A stretch of DNA of 25,619 bases from DTU089 sp964421815 (lineage in GTDB: Bacteria > Bacillota > Clostridia > Oscillospirales > Acutalibacteraceae). A program made the position numbers and the translations under genes. Position 1 is the stretch's first letter, and every line of letters starts with the position of its first letter. Where the stretch lies: positions 1 through 25,619 of the forward strand of contig CAYQYT010000020.1 of assembly GCA_964421815.1 (NCBI GenBank), read 5' to 3'. Shown one piece after another: positions 1 through 6,290 of this stretch. The notes below the pieces were generated by a model. It was not told where the DNA came from, did no database searches, and saw only the letters and a list, made by a program, of their open reading frames with translations.

Positions 1-253
1 GAATGTGGTCCAGATGATCGATATCCTTTTTGATGATCTTCCGCACCTTGGGATCCTTCATTGCTGAACCTGCGTGAATTACGGCATCAACATCCGTAGT
101 CATATCTCGAAAACCATAATTAGTGAGAATAGCTGCACCACCTACAAGCACAATTTCTGCAGGCATAGATTTACCGTTAATTTTTCTGAATTCTTTTGCT
201 AACTCTTCGAGATAGGTATCAAGATTTTCTTTTGTAAAACTGTTAGATGACAT
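1..253 (-). CDS. Nucleotidyltransferase-like protein, N-terminal part (partial)
   Basis: Only the first 84 residues are in the window and the gene runs off the left edge. The sequence shows a nucleotidyltransferase-type core: a Gly-Gly pair in 'LVGGAAILTNYG' (G38, G39) followed by the acidic pair in 'TTDVDAVI' (D54, D56). This is the GG...DxD arrangement of Pol-beta-like nucleotidyltransferases, close in style to the DUF6036/AbiEii group. The ATG start overlaps the 3' end of the upstream regulator gene by 11 nt, so the two are surely cotranscribed and probably translationally coupled. Inference: it is the toxin or effector half of a toxin-antitoxin or abortive-infection pair. The remaining catalytic residues lie outside the window, so the exact family is not settled. 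Confidence 0.75.
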   Translation of the reverse strand, partial: MSSNSFTKENLDTYLEELAKEFRKINGKSMPAEIVLVGGAAILTNYGFRDMTTDVDAVIHAGSAMKDPKVRKIIKKDIDHLDHI

Positions 254-812
254 TTCTAATCTCGCTTTCTATAATGTTGAATCTCCTGAATTCGGGAATA
301 CATTCATCTATTGCTTTCTGCTTTATTTTTTCATTTTTAGAAACCTTTGCCACAACCAATACACTTGCAGGGAAAAGAGTAGATTTTAGTTTTAACGTAC
401 GCATATTATCGTATTGTGTGCAAAGTGGTATATTATTCTCTCTACTGATATAATCAAGCATAGCAAGAAGATACAAGCTTTCGGAATACCATTTTTTCTT
501 ATAATATTTACGTATCCGATCTTCTTCTAAAAGTTCAATAACAAAATCAATATCACCCAACTCTTTAAGTCTATGACAGGTGTTACTTTTAAACAATTCA
601 AAGTCACTACGAACCTCTAAACAAGGTTCTACAAGGCTTTCCATCGAAACACCGAGCACCTTTGAAATACGGTAAATTGTTTCGGCAGAACATTTTTCAA
701 GCTGTGCTTTACCACTACATATATCGTTTATTGTTGTATATGCAATGCCACTATCTTTGGACAAGCGATATTGCGTAATATTTCTGTTTTCCATTAATTC
801 ATTTATTGTCAC
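243..812 (-). CDS. XRE-family helix-turn-helix protein, putative antitoxin/regulator
   Basis: A 189-residue protein with an N-terminal Cro/C1-type helix-turn-helix (about residues 1-60, including 'YRLSKDSGIAYTTINDI'). A longer C-terminal domain of unknown function (about 70-189) is rich in charged residues and contains 'RIRKYYKKKWYSESLYLLAMLD'-like helices. The start is GTG, chosen because a perfect AGGAGGTG lies 7 nt upstream. It is the first gene of a two-gene operon with the nucleotidyltransferase-like gene downstream, overlapping it by 11 nt. A consensus promoter sits just upstream, with a small CGGT-TG-ACCG dyad inside its spacer that could be an autoregulatory operator (inference). The order regulator then nucleotidyltransferase resembles known type IV or AbiE-like pairs, but neutralisation of a toxin is not shown by the sequence. 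Confidence 0.8.
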   Translation of the reverse strand: MTINELMENRNITQYRLSKDSGIAYTTINDICSGKAQLEKCSAETIYRISKVLGVSMESLVEPCLEVRSDFELFKSNTCHRLKELGDIDFVIELLEEDRIRKYYKKKWYSESLYLLAMLDYISRENNIPLCTQYDNMRTLKLKSTLFPASVLVVAKVSKNEKIKQKAIDECIPEFRRFNIIESEIRNVI

Positions 813-836
813 GATGTTTCACCTCCTGTTACTATC

Positions 837-865
837 ATTATATCGGTCAACCGTTACAATGTCAA
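837..865 (-). promoter_or_regulatory. Consensus sigma-A-type promoter of the HTH/nucleotidyltransferase pair
   Basis: On the minus strand TTGACA (865-860) and TATAAT (842-837) are separated by exactly 17 bp, both hexamers matching consensus fully. The spacer contains CGGTTGACCG, a small dyad that could bind the downstream helix-turn-helix protein (inference). The GTG start lies about 25 nt downstream of the -10, behind a full AGGAGGTG. Confidence 0.85.
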
Positions 866-962
866 TAGTATTGGTATTTTATTTTCGGTTATGCAAACAA
901 CCATTATTCAAATTCCCGTTCATTTGTCATCTTTTTGATCAATTTTTTCGGAATTTGGCTTA

Positions 963-1091
963 ATGTGTCGTTTTTTTCAGGAATTGATTACTGGTGAAGG
1001 CTTACGCCTTGCAACGGACAAAATGGATTCAAAGAACTTCTATGCAATCAACCCGGCTTTTGACACAAAAAAGCCAAACAGGAGAAAGTAA
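963..1091 (+). pseudogene. Short coding remnant (C-terminal fragment of an unknown protein)
   Basis: An open frame of 42 codons, ending in the segment 'NFYAINPAFDTKKPNRRK' followed by TAA, reads like the hydrophilic C-terminal tail of a longer protein. It has coding-like composition but no convincing ribosome site before its ATG, and the frame is closed by a stop at 936-938. I do not recognise the family. It is the only coding-like piece in the 341-bp stretch 813-1153, which otherwise holds the promoter of the HTH gene and a hairpin terminator. A remnant of a mobile gene is possible but not demonstrated. It could also be chance. Confidence 0.3.
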
Positions 1092-1122
1092 AAGCAGTTT
1101 TATAAAAGTGAGTATATATAAC

Positions 1123-1149
1123 AAGCCGAGAGCGAATTGCCCTCGGCTT
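1123..1149 (-). terminator. Hairpin terminator between the remnant and the MerR gene
   Basis: An 8-bp perfect stem AAGCCGAG / CTCGGCTT, extended by two more G-C pairs after an A-C mismatch, lies 4 bp beyond the MerR-family stop codon. The U-tract is short on both strands, so it is a modest but well-placed terminator for the leftward regulator gene. It could also act on rightward transcripts. Confidence 0.6.
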
Positions 1150-1153
1150 TGAT

Positions 1154-1861
1154 TTACTTCATAAACTTAATTGCTTTTGAGGTGAATTCGGCTGTGCCCG
1201 TACCTCCGGCTTTGTCGATATTGGCTTTAAATCGTTCATCGGCGACATATATTTCGCCCAAACCTTTCAGGATTTCATCGGTACAGGTATAGTAATTATC
1301 GGTGATGAAATTCTGAAGTTTTTTGATCATTGTTTGTGCTTCCTCGCAGTCGGGAGAAAGGTACTTAACCTTTCCTATCTCTGCAAAAATCTGCATAAAT
1401 TCGTCAGTTTTATCAGCCGTGTCGGAATTCTTTTGCTCGTACTCATTGTAGGCATCCGTATGACCCCATTTTTTCTTTGCTTCTGCGGTATATTGTTCAA
1501 GCTCTGTTTTATCGAATGATGAAAAACTCATATTATTCACTCCTTTATTTAATACTTCACGGGCGGAGTTGATGATTTCATCAAGGCGTTTTTTCTGCAA
1601 TTCAAGTAACTCAATTTGCCCTTTAAGTGCAGTTTTTGTATCAAAGACCGGACTGTCTAAAATTGCCTTGATTTCCTTTAGGGGAAATTGCAGTTCACGA
1701 AAAAGCAATATGCTGTGCAGTCGCCGAAGAGCCGTATCGTCATACAGCCTGTAACCCGCGTCCGTAATTTGTGCAGGTTTTAGCAAATCTATTTCATCGT
1801 AATAATGAAGTGTGCGCACGCTGACACCTGTTAATCTGCTTATTTCCTTAACTGTTTTCAT
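1154..1861 (-). CDS. MerR-family regulator with TipAS-type effector domain
   Basis: A 235-residue transcription activator. The N-terminal winged helix-turn-helix (about 1-70) carries the family signature 'GVSVRTLHYYDEIDLLKPA' and 'GYRLYDD', followed by a dimerisation coiled coil (about 75-110). The C-terminal half (about 115-235, 'EQYTAEAKKKWG') matches the TipAS antibiotic-recognition domain known from TipA and Mta, which bind thiopeptides or other hydrophobic drugs. The ATG at 1861 is preferred over an upstream in-frame TTG because GGGAGG lies 7 nt before it. The gene stands alone. Its own promoter has the long spacer on which this family acts, so autoactivation is likely (inference). No transporter or other obvious target is adjacent. 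Confidence 0.92.
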   Translation of the reverse strand: MKTVKEISRLTGVSVRTLHYYDEIDLLKPAQITDAGYRLYDDTALRRLHSILLFRELQFPLKEIKAILDSPVFDTKTALKGQIELLELQKKRLDEIINSAREVLNKGVNNMSFSSFDKTELEQYTAEAKKKWGHTDAYNEYEQKNSDTADKTDEFMQIFAEIGKVKYLSPDCEEAQTMIKKLQNFITDNYYTCTDEILKGLGEIYVADERFKANIDKAGGTGTAEFTSKAIKFMK

Positions 1862-1884
1862 CCTTATCCCTCCCGACAATTTGT

Positions 1885-1915
1885 ATTATAAACTATCACG
1901 TTACGTAAGAGTCAA
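1885..1915 (-). promoter_or_regulatory. MerR-type promoter with 19-bp spacer and operator dyad
   Basis: On the minus strand TTGACT (1915-1910) and TATAAT (1890-1885) are separated by 19 bp instead of 17. The spacer CTTACGTAACGTGATAGTT holds an imperfect dyad (CTTACGT / ACGTGATAG). An over-long spacer with a central dyad is the known hallmark of promoters that MerR proteins activate by twisting DNA, and the arms resemble those described for Mta-type regulators. The regulator gene begins 24 nt downstream of the -10. Confidence 0.85.
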
Positions 1916-1971
1916 TAGGGATTTTAAAATTTTTTAAAATATTTTTACGTATCACTAAACCTATATAACTT

Positions 1972-1992
1972 TGCCTGTCACCGCAACAGGCA
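1972..1992. other. Perfect 7-bp inverted repeat in a divergent intergenic region
   Basis: TGCCTGT and ACAGGCA flank a 7-nt loop, between the MerR gene and the rightward XRE/zinc-ribbon gene. No T-tract follows on either strand, so a terminator is unlikely. It lies about 10 bp upstream of the candidate -35 of the rightward gene and could be an operator. Its role is unknown. Confidence 0.45.
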
Positions 1993-2001
1993 GTTGCTTG
2001 A

Positions 2002-2029
2002 TTGTTATATAGTAATTATGGTATATAAT
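2002..2029 (+). promoter_or_regulatory. Candidate promoter of the XRE/zinc-ribbon gene
   Basis: TTGTTA (2002-2007) and TATAAT (2024-2029) with a 16-bp spacer. The -10 is perfect and the -35 is partial. A GAGGTG ribosome site (2034-2039) follows 7 nt before the ATG at 2047, giving a very short leader. Confidence 0.55.
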
Positions 2030-2046
2030 ATATGAGGTGAGAATAA

Positions 2047-2811
2047 ATGGACACAAAAAATGTGATACTTGAACTCAGAACAAAAAAGGGTTTATCCCAG
2101 GATGAACTTGCGGAAAAAGTGTATGTAACACGACAGGCGGTGTCTCGCTGGGAGAACGGCGAAACAACCCCCAACACCGAAACATTGAAGTTATTATCCA
2201 AACTTTTTGATGTTTCAATAAACACCCTTTTGGGTTCCCCGAGGCAGTTGATTTGTCAATGTTGCGGTATGCCCCTGGAGGATTCCACCACAAGCAAGGA
2301 CGTTGACGGCACATTCAACGAGGAATATTGCAAATGGTGCTACACGGACGGAGAATACACATACAACAATATGGATGATTTAATTGATTACTGTGCCGAA
2401 CACATGGCGAATGAAAACTTCCCGCCCGAAAAAGTTAGGGAATATATGAAAGATATGCTTCCGAAATTGGATTATTGGAAACGTTATGAAAACCTTGGCG
2501 GAGAAGAAAAATTTAATGAATTTAAAGCACAAATCATTGATGAGTTTAACGCATTAAATATTGAGGGGATGCCCAAAGTTGAGTCCCTTAACGCTCTTGT
2601 GGGCAGTTATGTGAACCTTGAATACAGACTCCCCAACGGTAAGACAGTTAAATTTTTAGACGATCAAGCCACTTATTTAGGAAATCAGTTAGAATGTGAA
2701 TTCGGCGGAGACCGATGTTTCGGTATTATTGCAAATATGGATTTTCTTCTTGTTTGTACTTATGAAGAAAACGGCGAAAATCCCGAGTTATTGGTGTATA
2801 GAAAAAGATAA
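2047..2811 (+). CDS. XRE-family regulator fused to a zinc-ribbon domain
   Basis: A 254-residue protein. The N-terminus (1-65) is a Cro/C1-type helix-turn-helix with 'LAEKVYVTRQAVSRWENGE', a very typical Firmicutes sequence. It is followed by a putative zinc ribbon with cysteines at C70, C72, C73 and C95, C98 ('CQCCGMPL' ... 'YCKWCYTDG'). Next comes a helical stretch (about 105-160) and a C-terminal small beta-rich domain ('LVGSYVNLEYRLPNG', 'FGGDRCFGIIANMDF'). The zinc-ribbon part is known as a stand-alone domain in clostridial proteins; here it is joined to a DNA-binding head, suggesting a metal- or redox-sensing regulator (inference). It is monocistronic, with a perfect hairpin 70 bp after the stop. 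Targets are not evident. Confidence 0.85.
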   Translation: MDTKNVILELRTKKGLSQDELAEKVYVTRQAVSRWENGETTPNTETLKLLSKLFDVSINTLLGSPRQLICQCCGMPLEDSTTSKDVDGTFNEEYCKWCYTDGEYTYNNMDDLIDYCAEHMANENFPPEKVREYMKDMLPKLDYWKRYENLGGEEKFNEFKAQIIDEFNALNIEGMPKVESLNALVGSYVNLEYRLPNGKTVKFLDDQATYLGNQLECEFGGDRCFGIIANMDFLLVCTYEENGENPELLVYRKR

Positions 2812-2881
2812 AACCTGATTTTACGCTGTTAATATATTATCGTATTCATACTACTAAATCATTCTTATAACAAACATAAAA

Positions 2882-2909
2882 ACAACGCCATAGTAACCTA
2901 TGGCGTTGT
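2882..2909. terminator. Bidirectional terminator, 12-bp perfect stem
   Basis: ACAACGCCATAG and CTATGGCGTTGT flank a TAAC loop between two convergent genes. On the minus strand the stem is followed by TTTTTATGTTTG, a good U-tract, so it ends the secreted-protein gene at 2927. On the plus strand the tail is weaker (AATATTTATTA) but it probably also stops the XRE/zinc-ribbon transcript. Confidence 0.85.
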
Positions 2910-2926
2910 AATATTTATTAGAGGAA

Positions 2927-4666
2927 TCACGCACCTATACCGAGCAATGAAAGAAGAAGTGCAAAAATCTTGGCAATTGTACCGAGAATTGTTTGGGGCA
3001 GTATAACTTCCTGCTCTTCCTTTTCTGTGGGGCCAACTGTATAATCAAATGTTTTTGTATCTGTTACACCGGTATTAGTCCATTCGCCCGATTCTGCATT
3101 GAATTGCTGTTCAACATAGTTGATTATAAGTGTATATTCGCCGAAACCGGAATGTGTATATACAACATCATATTCTCCGTTTTCAAACTCACCGTTCAAA
3201 TCGTCATTTACATACCACGAAACAGGGAGGAAACGCTTACCTACAGCATGCTCTTCATCATCCATACCACTACCGTATGCTTTGAAACGGATTGTTTTGT
3301 GATACTCATAGGAGGATGAAAGTCCGACTGCGTCGTTATTATCAATTGAATACACTTTCATACTGCCTGGATCGGAAACACTGTGAGTTGCACCGCAACC
3401 GTTTAAACATTTAGCAGTCTTTGTACCGTCACTTGTATATGTTGCGTCGCCGTTTGAAACATATTTACCATAGATATGCTCAAACACTTTAAAGGATACA
3501 TCAACAGAAGTGCTGAGTTCTGTTCTGCTTGATACAAACTCTAAAGCCTCATTATATACACCTGCGGCAAGAGCCTCCTTAGGCTGGATGCTTACGGTAA
3601 ATGATTCTTCGGGATCAAGAGTAAGAGAACCGCTTTCAAGAGAAACATCATAGTTTACACTTACAGGAAGTGTAAAACTGATAACGGTGTTACCATTATT
3701 TATGACTGTGACAGTTTCTGCAGAGGGAGCAACGTAACCCTCACATTTAGTTCCGAAATTTGCGGAAGTAGCAGAAAATGAAACAGCATAAACATCTACT
3801 CTCCATACGGGATAATAGGAGATATTACCACTAACGGCCGGTGTCTGTGTGTTCAATCCGACTTCAACAGTATCTGAACCGTCAACAGTTGCCCAACCGA
3901 TTTGTGTATAACCCACACGTGTAAAAATCGCACCGGGGGCAGTAACCAATGTACCGTTGAGAACATCAAACTGCTGAGTTGTGCCGGTACCGTAGGCGCC
4001 GCCTTCGAACTTAACCTGATACGTAACAGGCGACCAATAGGGATAGTAAACAGTATCATTTGTCAGAGTACCGCTAAATGTGCTGTTTAAGTCGTAGCGA
4101 GTACCTGTACCATCCACTGCAGTGGTCCAGCCGGTCTGCGTATAACCGGGGCGGGTAAACACTGCACCGGGAAAATCAAAAGAGTCACCCAAACTGATTA
4201 CCTGTGATGTGCTCTTAATCGTCGTCATAGTTGAATCGGTAAAATTGTTAACATCAGTATTATCAATGTAGTCTTCGTTAGCCGTAAAAGTGACGGTCAT
4301 AGACGTTGACAACCAGTGAGGATAATACTTGGTGTTATTGTTTCTCAAAGTCTGTTTTGAACCGAATTTTAAAAGAGCACCAGTACCGGCGGCATTCGTT
4401 GTCCAACCGTCCTGAACATAACCGCTTCTTTCAAAATAAGCCTCTGAGGGAAGGTAAATAACCCCTGACGAGTTGGACTTTAGAGAAAGCATTGCGGTTG
4501 TAATGGGAGTACCGTCTTCCAAAGTTGCCTTCTGAGTACTGCCCGCTGCCGAACCTTTTTGAATTTTTGCTGTATAAACTGCCGCAAATGCCGTTACGCT
4601 GAATACAGACGCAAGCATTAAAACAGCAAGCAAAACAGCAAGTGTTTTTTTGAAGTTTGTCTTCAT
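2927..4666 (-). CDS. Secreted protein with InlB-type repeats and C-terminal hydrophobic tail
   Basis: A 579-residue exported protein. Residues 1-29 are a clear signal peptide ('LAVLLAVLMLASVFSVTAFAA'-type with AFAA cleavage). Three Listeria-Bacteroides/InlB-B-like repeats follow at about 79-120, 168-211 and 246-288, each with a 'GYxQxGW(T/A)T' start and 'YYPxW' end. Residues about 290-395 look like an immunoglobulin-like beta domain. About 400-425 is a small repeat with a CLNGCG motif common in clostridial surface proteins. The last about 22 residues ('ILGTIAKIFALLLSLLGIGA') are hydrophobic and could anchor the protein in the membrane; there is no LPxTG sortase signal. GGAGGAATC before the ATG fixes the start. 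Likely an adhesin or surface-structure protein; no ligand can be inferred. Confidence 0.85.
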   Translation of the reverse strand: MKTNFKKTLAVLLAVLMLASVFSVTAFAAVYTAKIQKGSAAGSTQKATLEDGTPITTAMLSLKSNSSGVIYLPSEAYFERSGYVQDGWTTNAAGTGALLKFGSKQTLRNNNTKYYPHWLSTSMTVTFTANEDYIDNTDVNNFTDSTMTTIKSTSQVISLGDSFDFPGAVFTRPGYTQTGWTTAVDGTGTRYDLNSTFSGTLTNDTVYYPYWSPVTYQVKFEGGAYGTGTTQQFDVLNGTLVTAPGAIFTRVGYTQIGWATVDGSDTVEVGLNTQTPAVSGNISYYPVWRVDVYAVSFSATSANFGTKCEGYVAPSAETVTVINNGNTVISFTLPVSVNYDVSLESGSLTLDPEESFTVSIQPKEALAAGVYNEALEFVSSRTELSTSVDVSFKVFEHIYGKYVSNGDATYTSDGTKTAKCLNGCGATHSVSDPGSMKVYSIDNNDAVGLSSSYEYHKTIRFKAYGSGMDDEEHAVGKRFLPVSWYVNDDLNGEFENGEYDVVYTHSGFGEYTLIINYVEQQFNAESGEWTNTGVTDTKTFDYTVGPTEKEEQEVILPQTILGTIAKIFALLLSLLGIGA

Positions 4667-4694
4667 TTTGATTCCTCCAAATCAAATACATATA

Positions 4695-4726
4695 ATTATA
4701 CAAATGGATTATAACACATTTGTCAA
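4695..4726 (-). promoter_or_regulatory. Candidate promoter of the secreted InlB-repeat protein
   Basis: On the minus strand there is a perfect TTGACA (4726-4721) and a TATAAT (4700-4695), but the spacing is 20 bp. Another TATAAT lies at 4713-4708, only 7 bp from the TTGACA. The elements are good but the spacing is not, so the active combination is uncertain. Confidence 0.4.
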
Positions 4727-4761
4727 GAAATTCATATTATCATAATCACCAAACATACAGC

Positions 4762-4794
4762 AAAAAAACTGTTAAAGTTAATAAGTGTTTACAG
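4762..4794 (-). terminator. Terminator of the mreB-like/polA/rimI/tsaD operon
   Basis: On the minus strand CTGTAAA pairs with TTT-A-ACAG (one bulged base) around an 11-nt loop, followed immediately by seven T residues (4768-4762). It lies 25 bp downstream of the tsaD stop codon. Confidence 0.6.
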
Positions 4795-4818
4795 AAATTT
4801 TCTTAAATATCCCCATTT

Positions 4819-5829
4819 TTAGCCTTCGGTTATGGGCATTGAAGCAACGGCATTGAGTGATAGGTCCGCCCTTTTGCCTGCAAGGAATTCATAGTAACCC
4901 TGGGAGGCAATCATTGCCGCGTTATCACCGCAATATTTCAGTTCGGGCTTGTAAAGTCCAATGCCTTTACACATGCATTTTTCTTCCATAACTCTTCTCA
5001 AACGGGAGTTTGCGGAAACGCCACCTGCGAGAACAACTGTTTTTCCGTTGTAATCTTCAATTGCTTCCATTGTATGTGACACAAGCAAATCCGTAACCGC
5101 CTTGATAAAGGAAGCACCCAAGTCCTCCGCTTTAACCGGCTCCCCTTTTTGAGAGGCATTGTGAACAAGATTCACCGCAAAGGTTTTAAGTCCCGAAAAA
5201 CTGAAATCATATTTTGAATCCGAAATCTTAGGTACGGGGAATTTATATTTATTTTCGTCGCCGTTAAGGGAGATTTTGTCAAGATTCACTCCACCCGGAT
5301 ACGGAAGTCCCACGGTACGCGCCGCTTTGTCCATTGCTTCCCCTGCGGCATCGTCACGGGTTCTGCCGATTATTTCAAACTCCGTATAATCTTTAACATT
5401 GACAATGTGACTGTGTCCCCCTGACACTACCAAAGAAATGAAAGGCGGTTTCAAATCAGCATTTGATATGTAATTTGCGGCAATATGCCCTCTCAAATGG
5501 TGAACGGGCACAAGTGGTATTCCCGTGGAATAGGAAAGTCCTTTTGCGTAATTCACACCAACAAGCAAGGCACCTATGAGCCCTGGAGCGTATGTTACGG
5601 CGATTGCGTCAATGTCCGAAAGGGTGCAAGAGGCATCATTCAAGGCTTTTTCCACAACGTCGCATATTGCTTCCGTATGCCGTCTTGATGCAATTTCCGG
5701 CACAACACCGCCGTATATTTTATGCTCCTCAACCTGAGAAGCCACAACATTTGAAAGGACCTTTCTGCCATCCTCCACGACTGCCGCCGCGGTTTCATCG
5801 CAGGAACTTTCAATTCCGAGAATTTTCAT
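4819..5829 (-). CDS. tsaD: tRNA N6-adenosine threonylcarbamoyltransferase TsaD
   Basis: A 336-residue member of the Kae1/TsaD family, which transfers the threonylcarbamoyl group to A37 of ANN-decoding tRNAs together with TsaB and TsaE. The sequence shows the family start 'MKILGIESSCDETAAAVV', the metal-binding 'HHLRGH' (H111 and H115) and the ATP-binding 'VVSGGHSH' and 'LAGGVSANSRLR' segments. Length is normal. The ATG at 5829 is chosen because GGAG lies 7 nt upstream; an in-frame GTG at 5847 would give a 4-nt overlap with rimI and remains an alternative. It is the last gene of an operon with rimI and polA, followed by a terminator. tsaB and tsaE are not in the window. Confidence 0.97.
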   Translation of the reverse strand: MKILGIESSCDETAAAVVEDGRKVLSNVVASQVEEHKIYGGVVPEIASRRHTEAICDVVEKALNDASCTLSDIDAIAVTYAPGLIGALLVGVNYAKGLSYSTGIPLVPVHHLRGHIAANYISNADLKPPFISLVVSGGHSHIVNVKDYTEFEIIGRTRDDAAGEAMDKAARTVGLPYPGGVNLDKISLNGDENKYKFPVPKISDSKYDFSFSGLKTFAVNLVHNASQKGEPVKAEDLGASFIKAVTDLLVSHTMEAIEDYNGKTVVLAGGVSANSRLRRVMEEKCMCKGIGLYKPELKYCGDNAAMIASQGYYEFLAGKRADLSLNAVASMPITEG

Positions 5830-5843
5830 ATTTTTTCTCCAAA

Positions 5844-6290
5844 TCACTTAATAAAATATGTCATTAAAACCGCATTCTCCCGCGGTTTTTCATAAAAACT
5901 CTTTCTCTCTCCCACTTTTTCAAAGCCGCATTTTTCATAGAGAGAAATTGCAGAGATATTGCTCGCTCTTACTTCAAGAGTTACAAATTCCCCGTTTTCT
6001 TCCTTTACGGTTTCTAAGAGAGTGTCAATGAGCCTTTTTGCCACACCGTTTCTTCTGTACTTTTTAAAAACCGCCACATTGGTTATATAGACCTCACCCA
6101 AAACATTGTGGGCGCCTATATACCCTGCGATTTCGCCCTTGCGGGTTGCAACGAAAAATCGGGCAAAGGCATTGTTCAGTTCATTTTTCAGTCCGGCCTC
6201 GCTCCAAGGGGTTGAGAAGCACTCTTTTTCAAGCCGTGCTATTTCACCCACGTGGCATGGACTCATTTTTTCTATTACAAAATCCGTCAT
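5844..6290 (-). CDS. rimI: Ribosomal protein S18-alanine N-acetyltransferase RimI-like (GNAT)
   Basis: A 148-residue GNAT acetyltransferase. The acetyl-CoA loop is visible as 'KYRRNGVAKRL' (R/Q-x-x-G-x-A/G), preceded by 'VYITNVAVF' and followed by 'LEVRASNISAISLYEKCGF', the RimI-type 'RxxNxxAxxLYxxxGF' signature. The start ATG overlaps the polA stop as ATGA and has no good ribosome site of its own, so it is probably translated by coupling to polA. Placement next to tsaD is typical: rimI and tsaD are neighbours in many Firmicutes. The known role is N-terminal acetylation, of S18 in E. coli; the substrate in this organism is assumed. Confidence 0.92.
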   Translation of the reverse strand: MTDFVIEKMSPCHVGEIARLEKECFSTPWSEAGLKNELNNAFARFFVATRKGEIAGYIGAHNVLGEVYITNVAVFKKYRRNGVAKRLIDTLLETVKEENGEFVTLEVRASNISAISLYEKCGFEKVGERKSFYEKPRENAVLMTYFIK

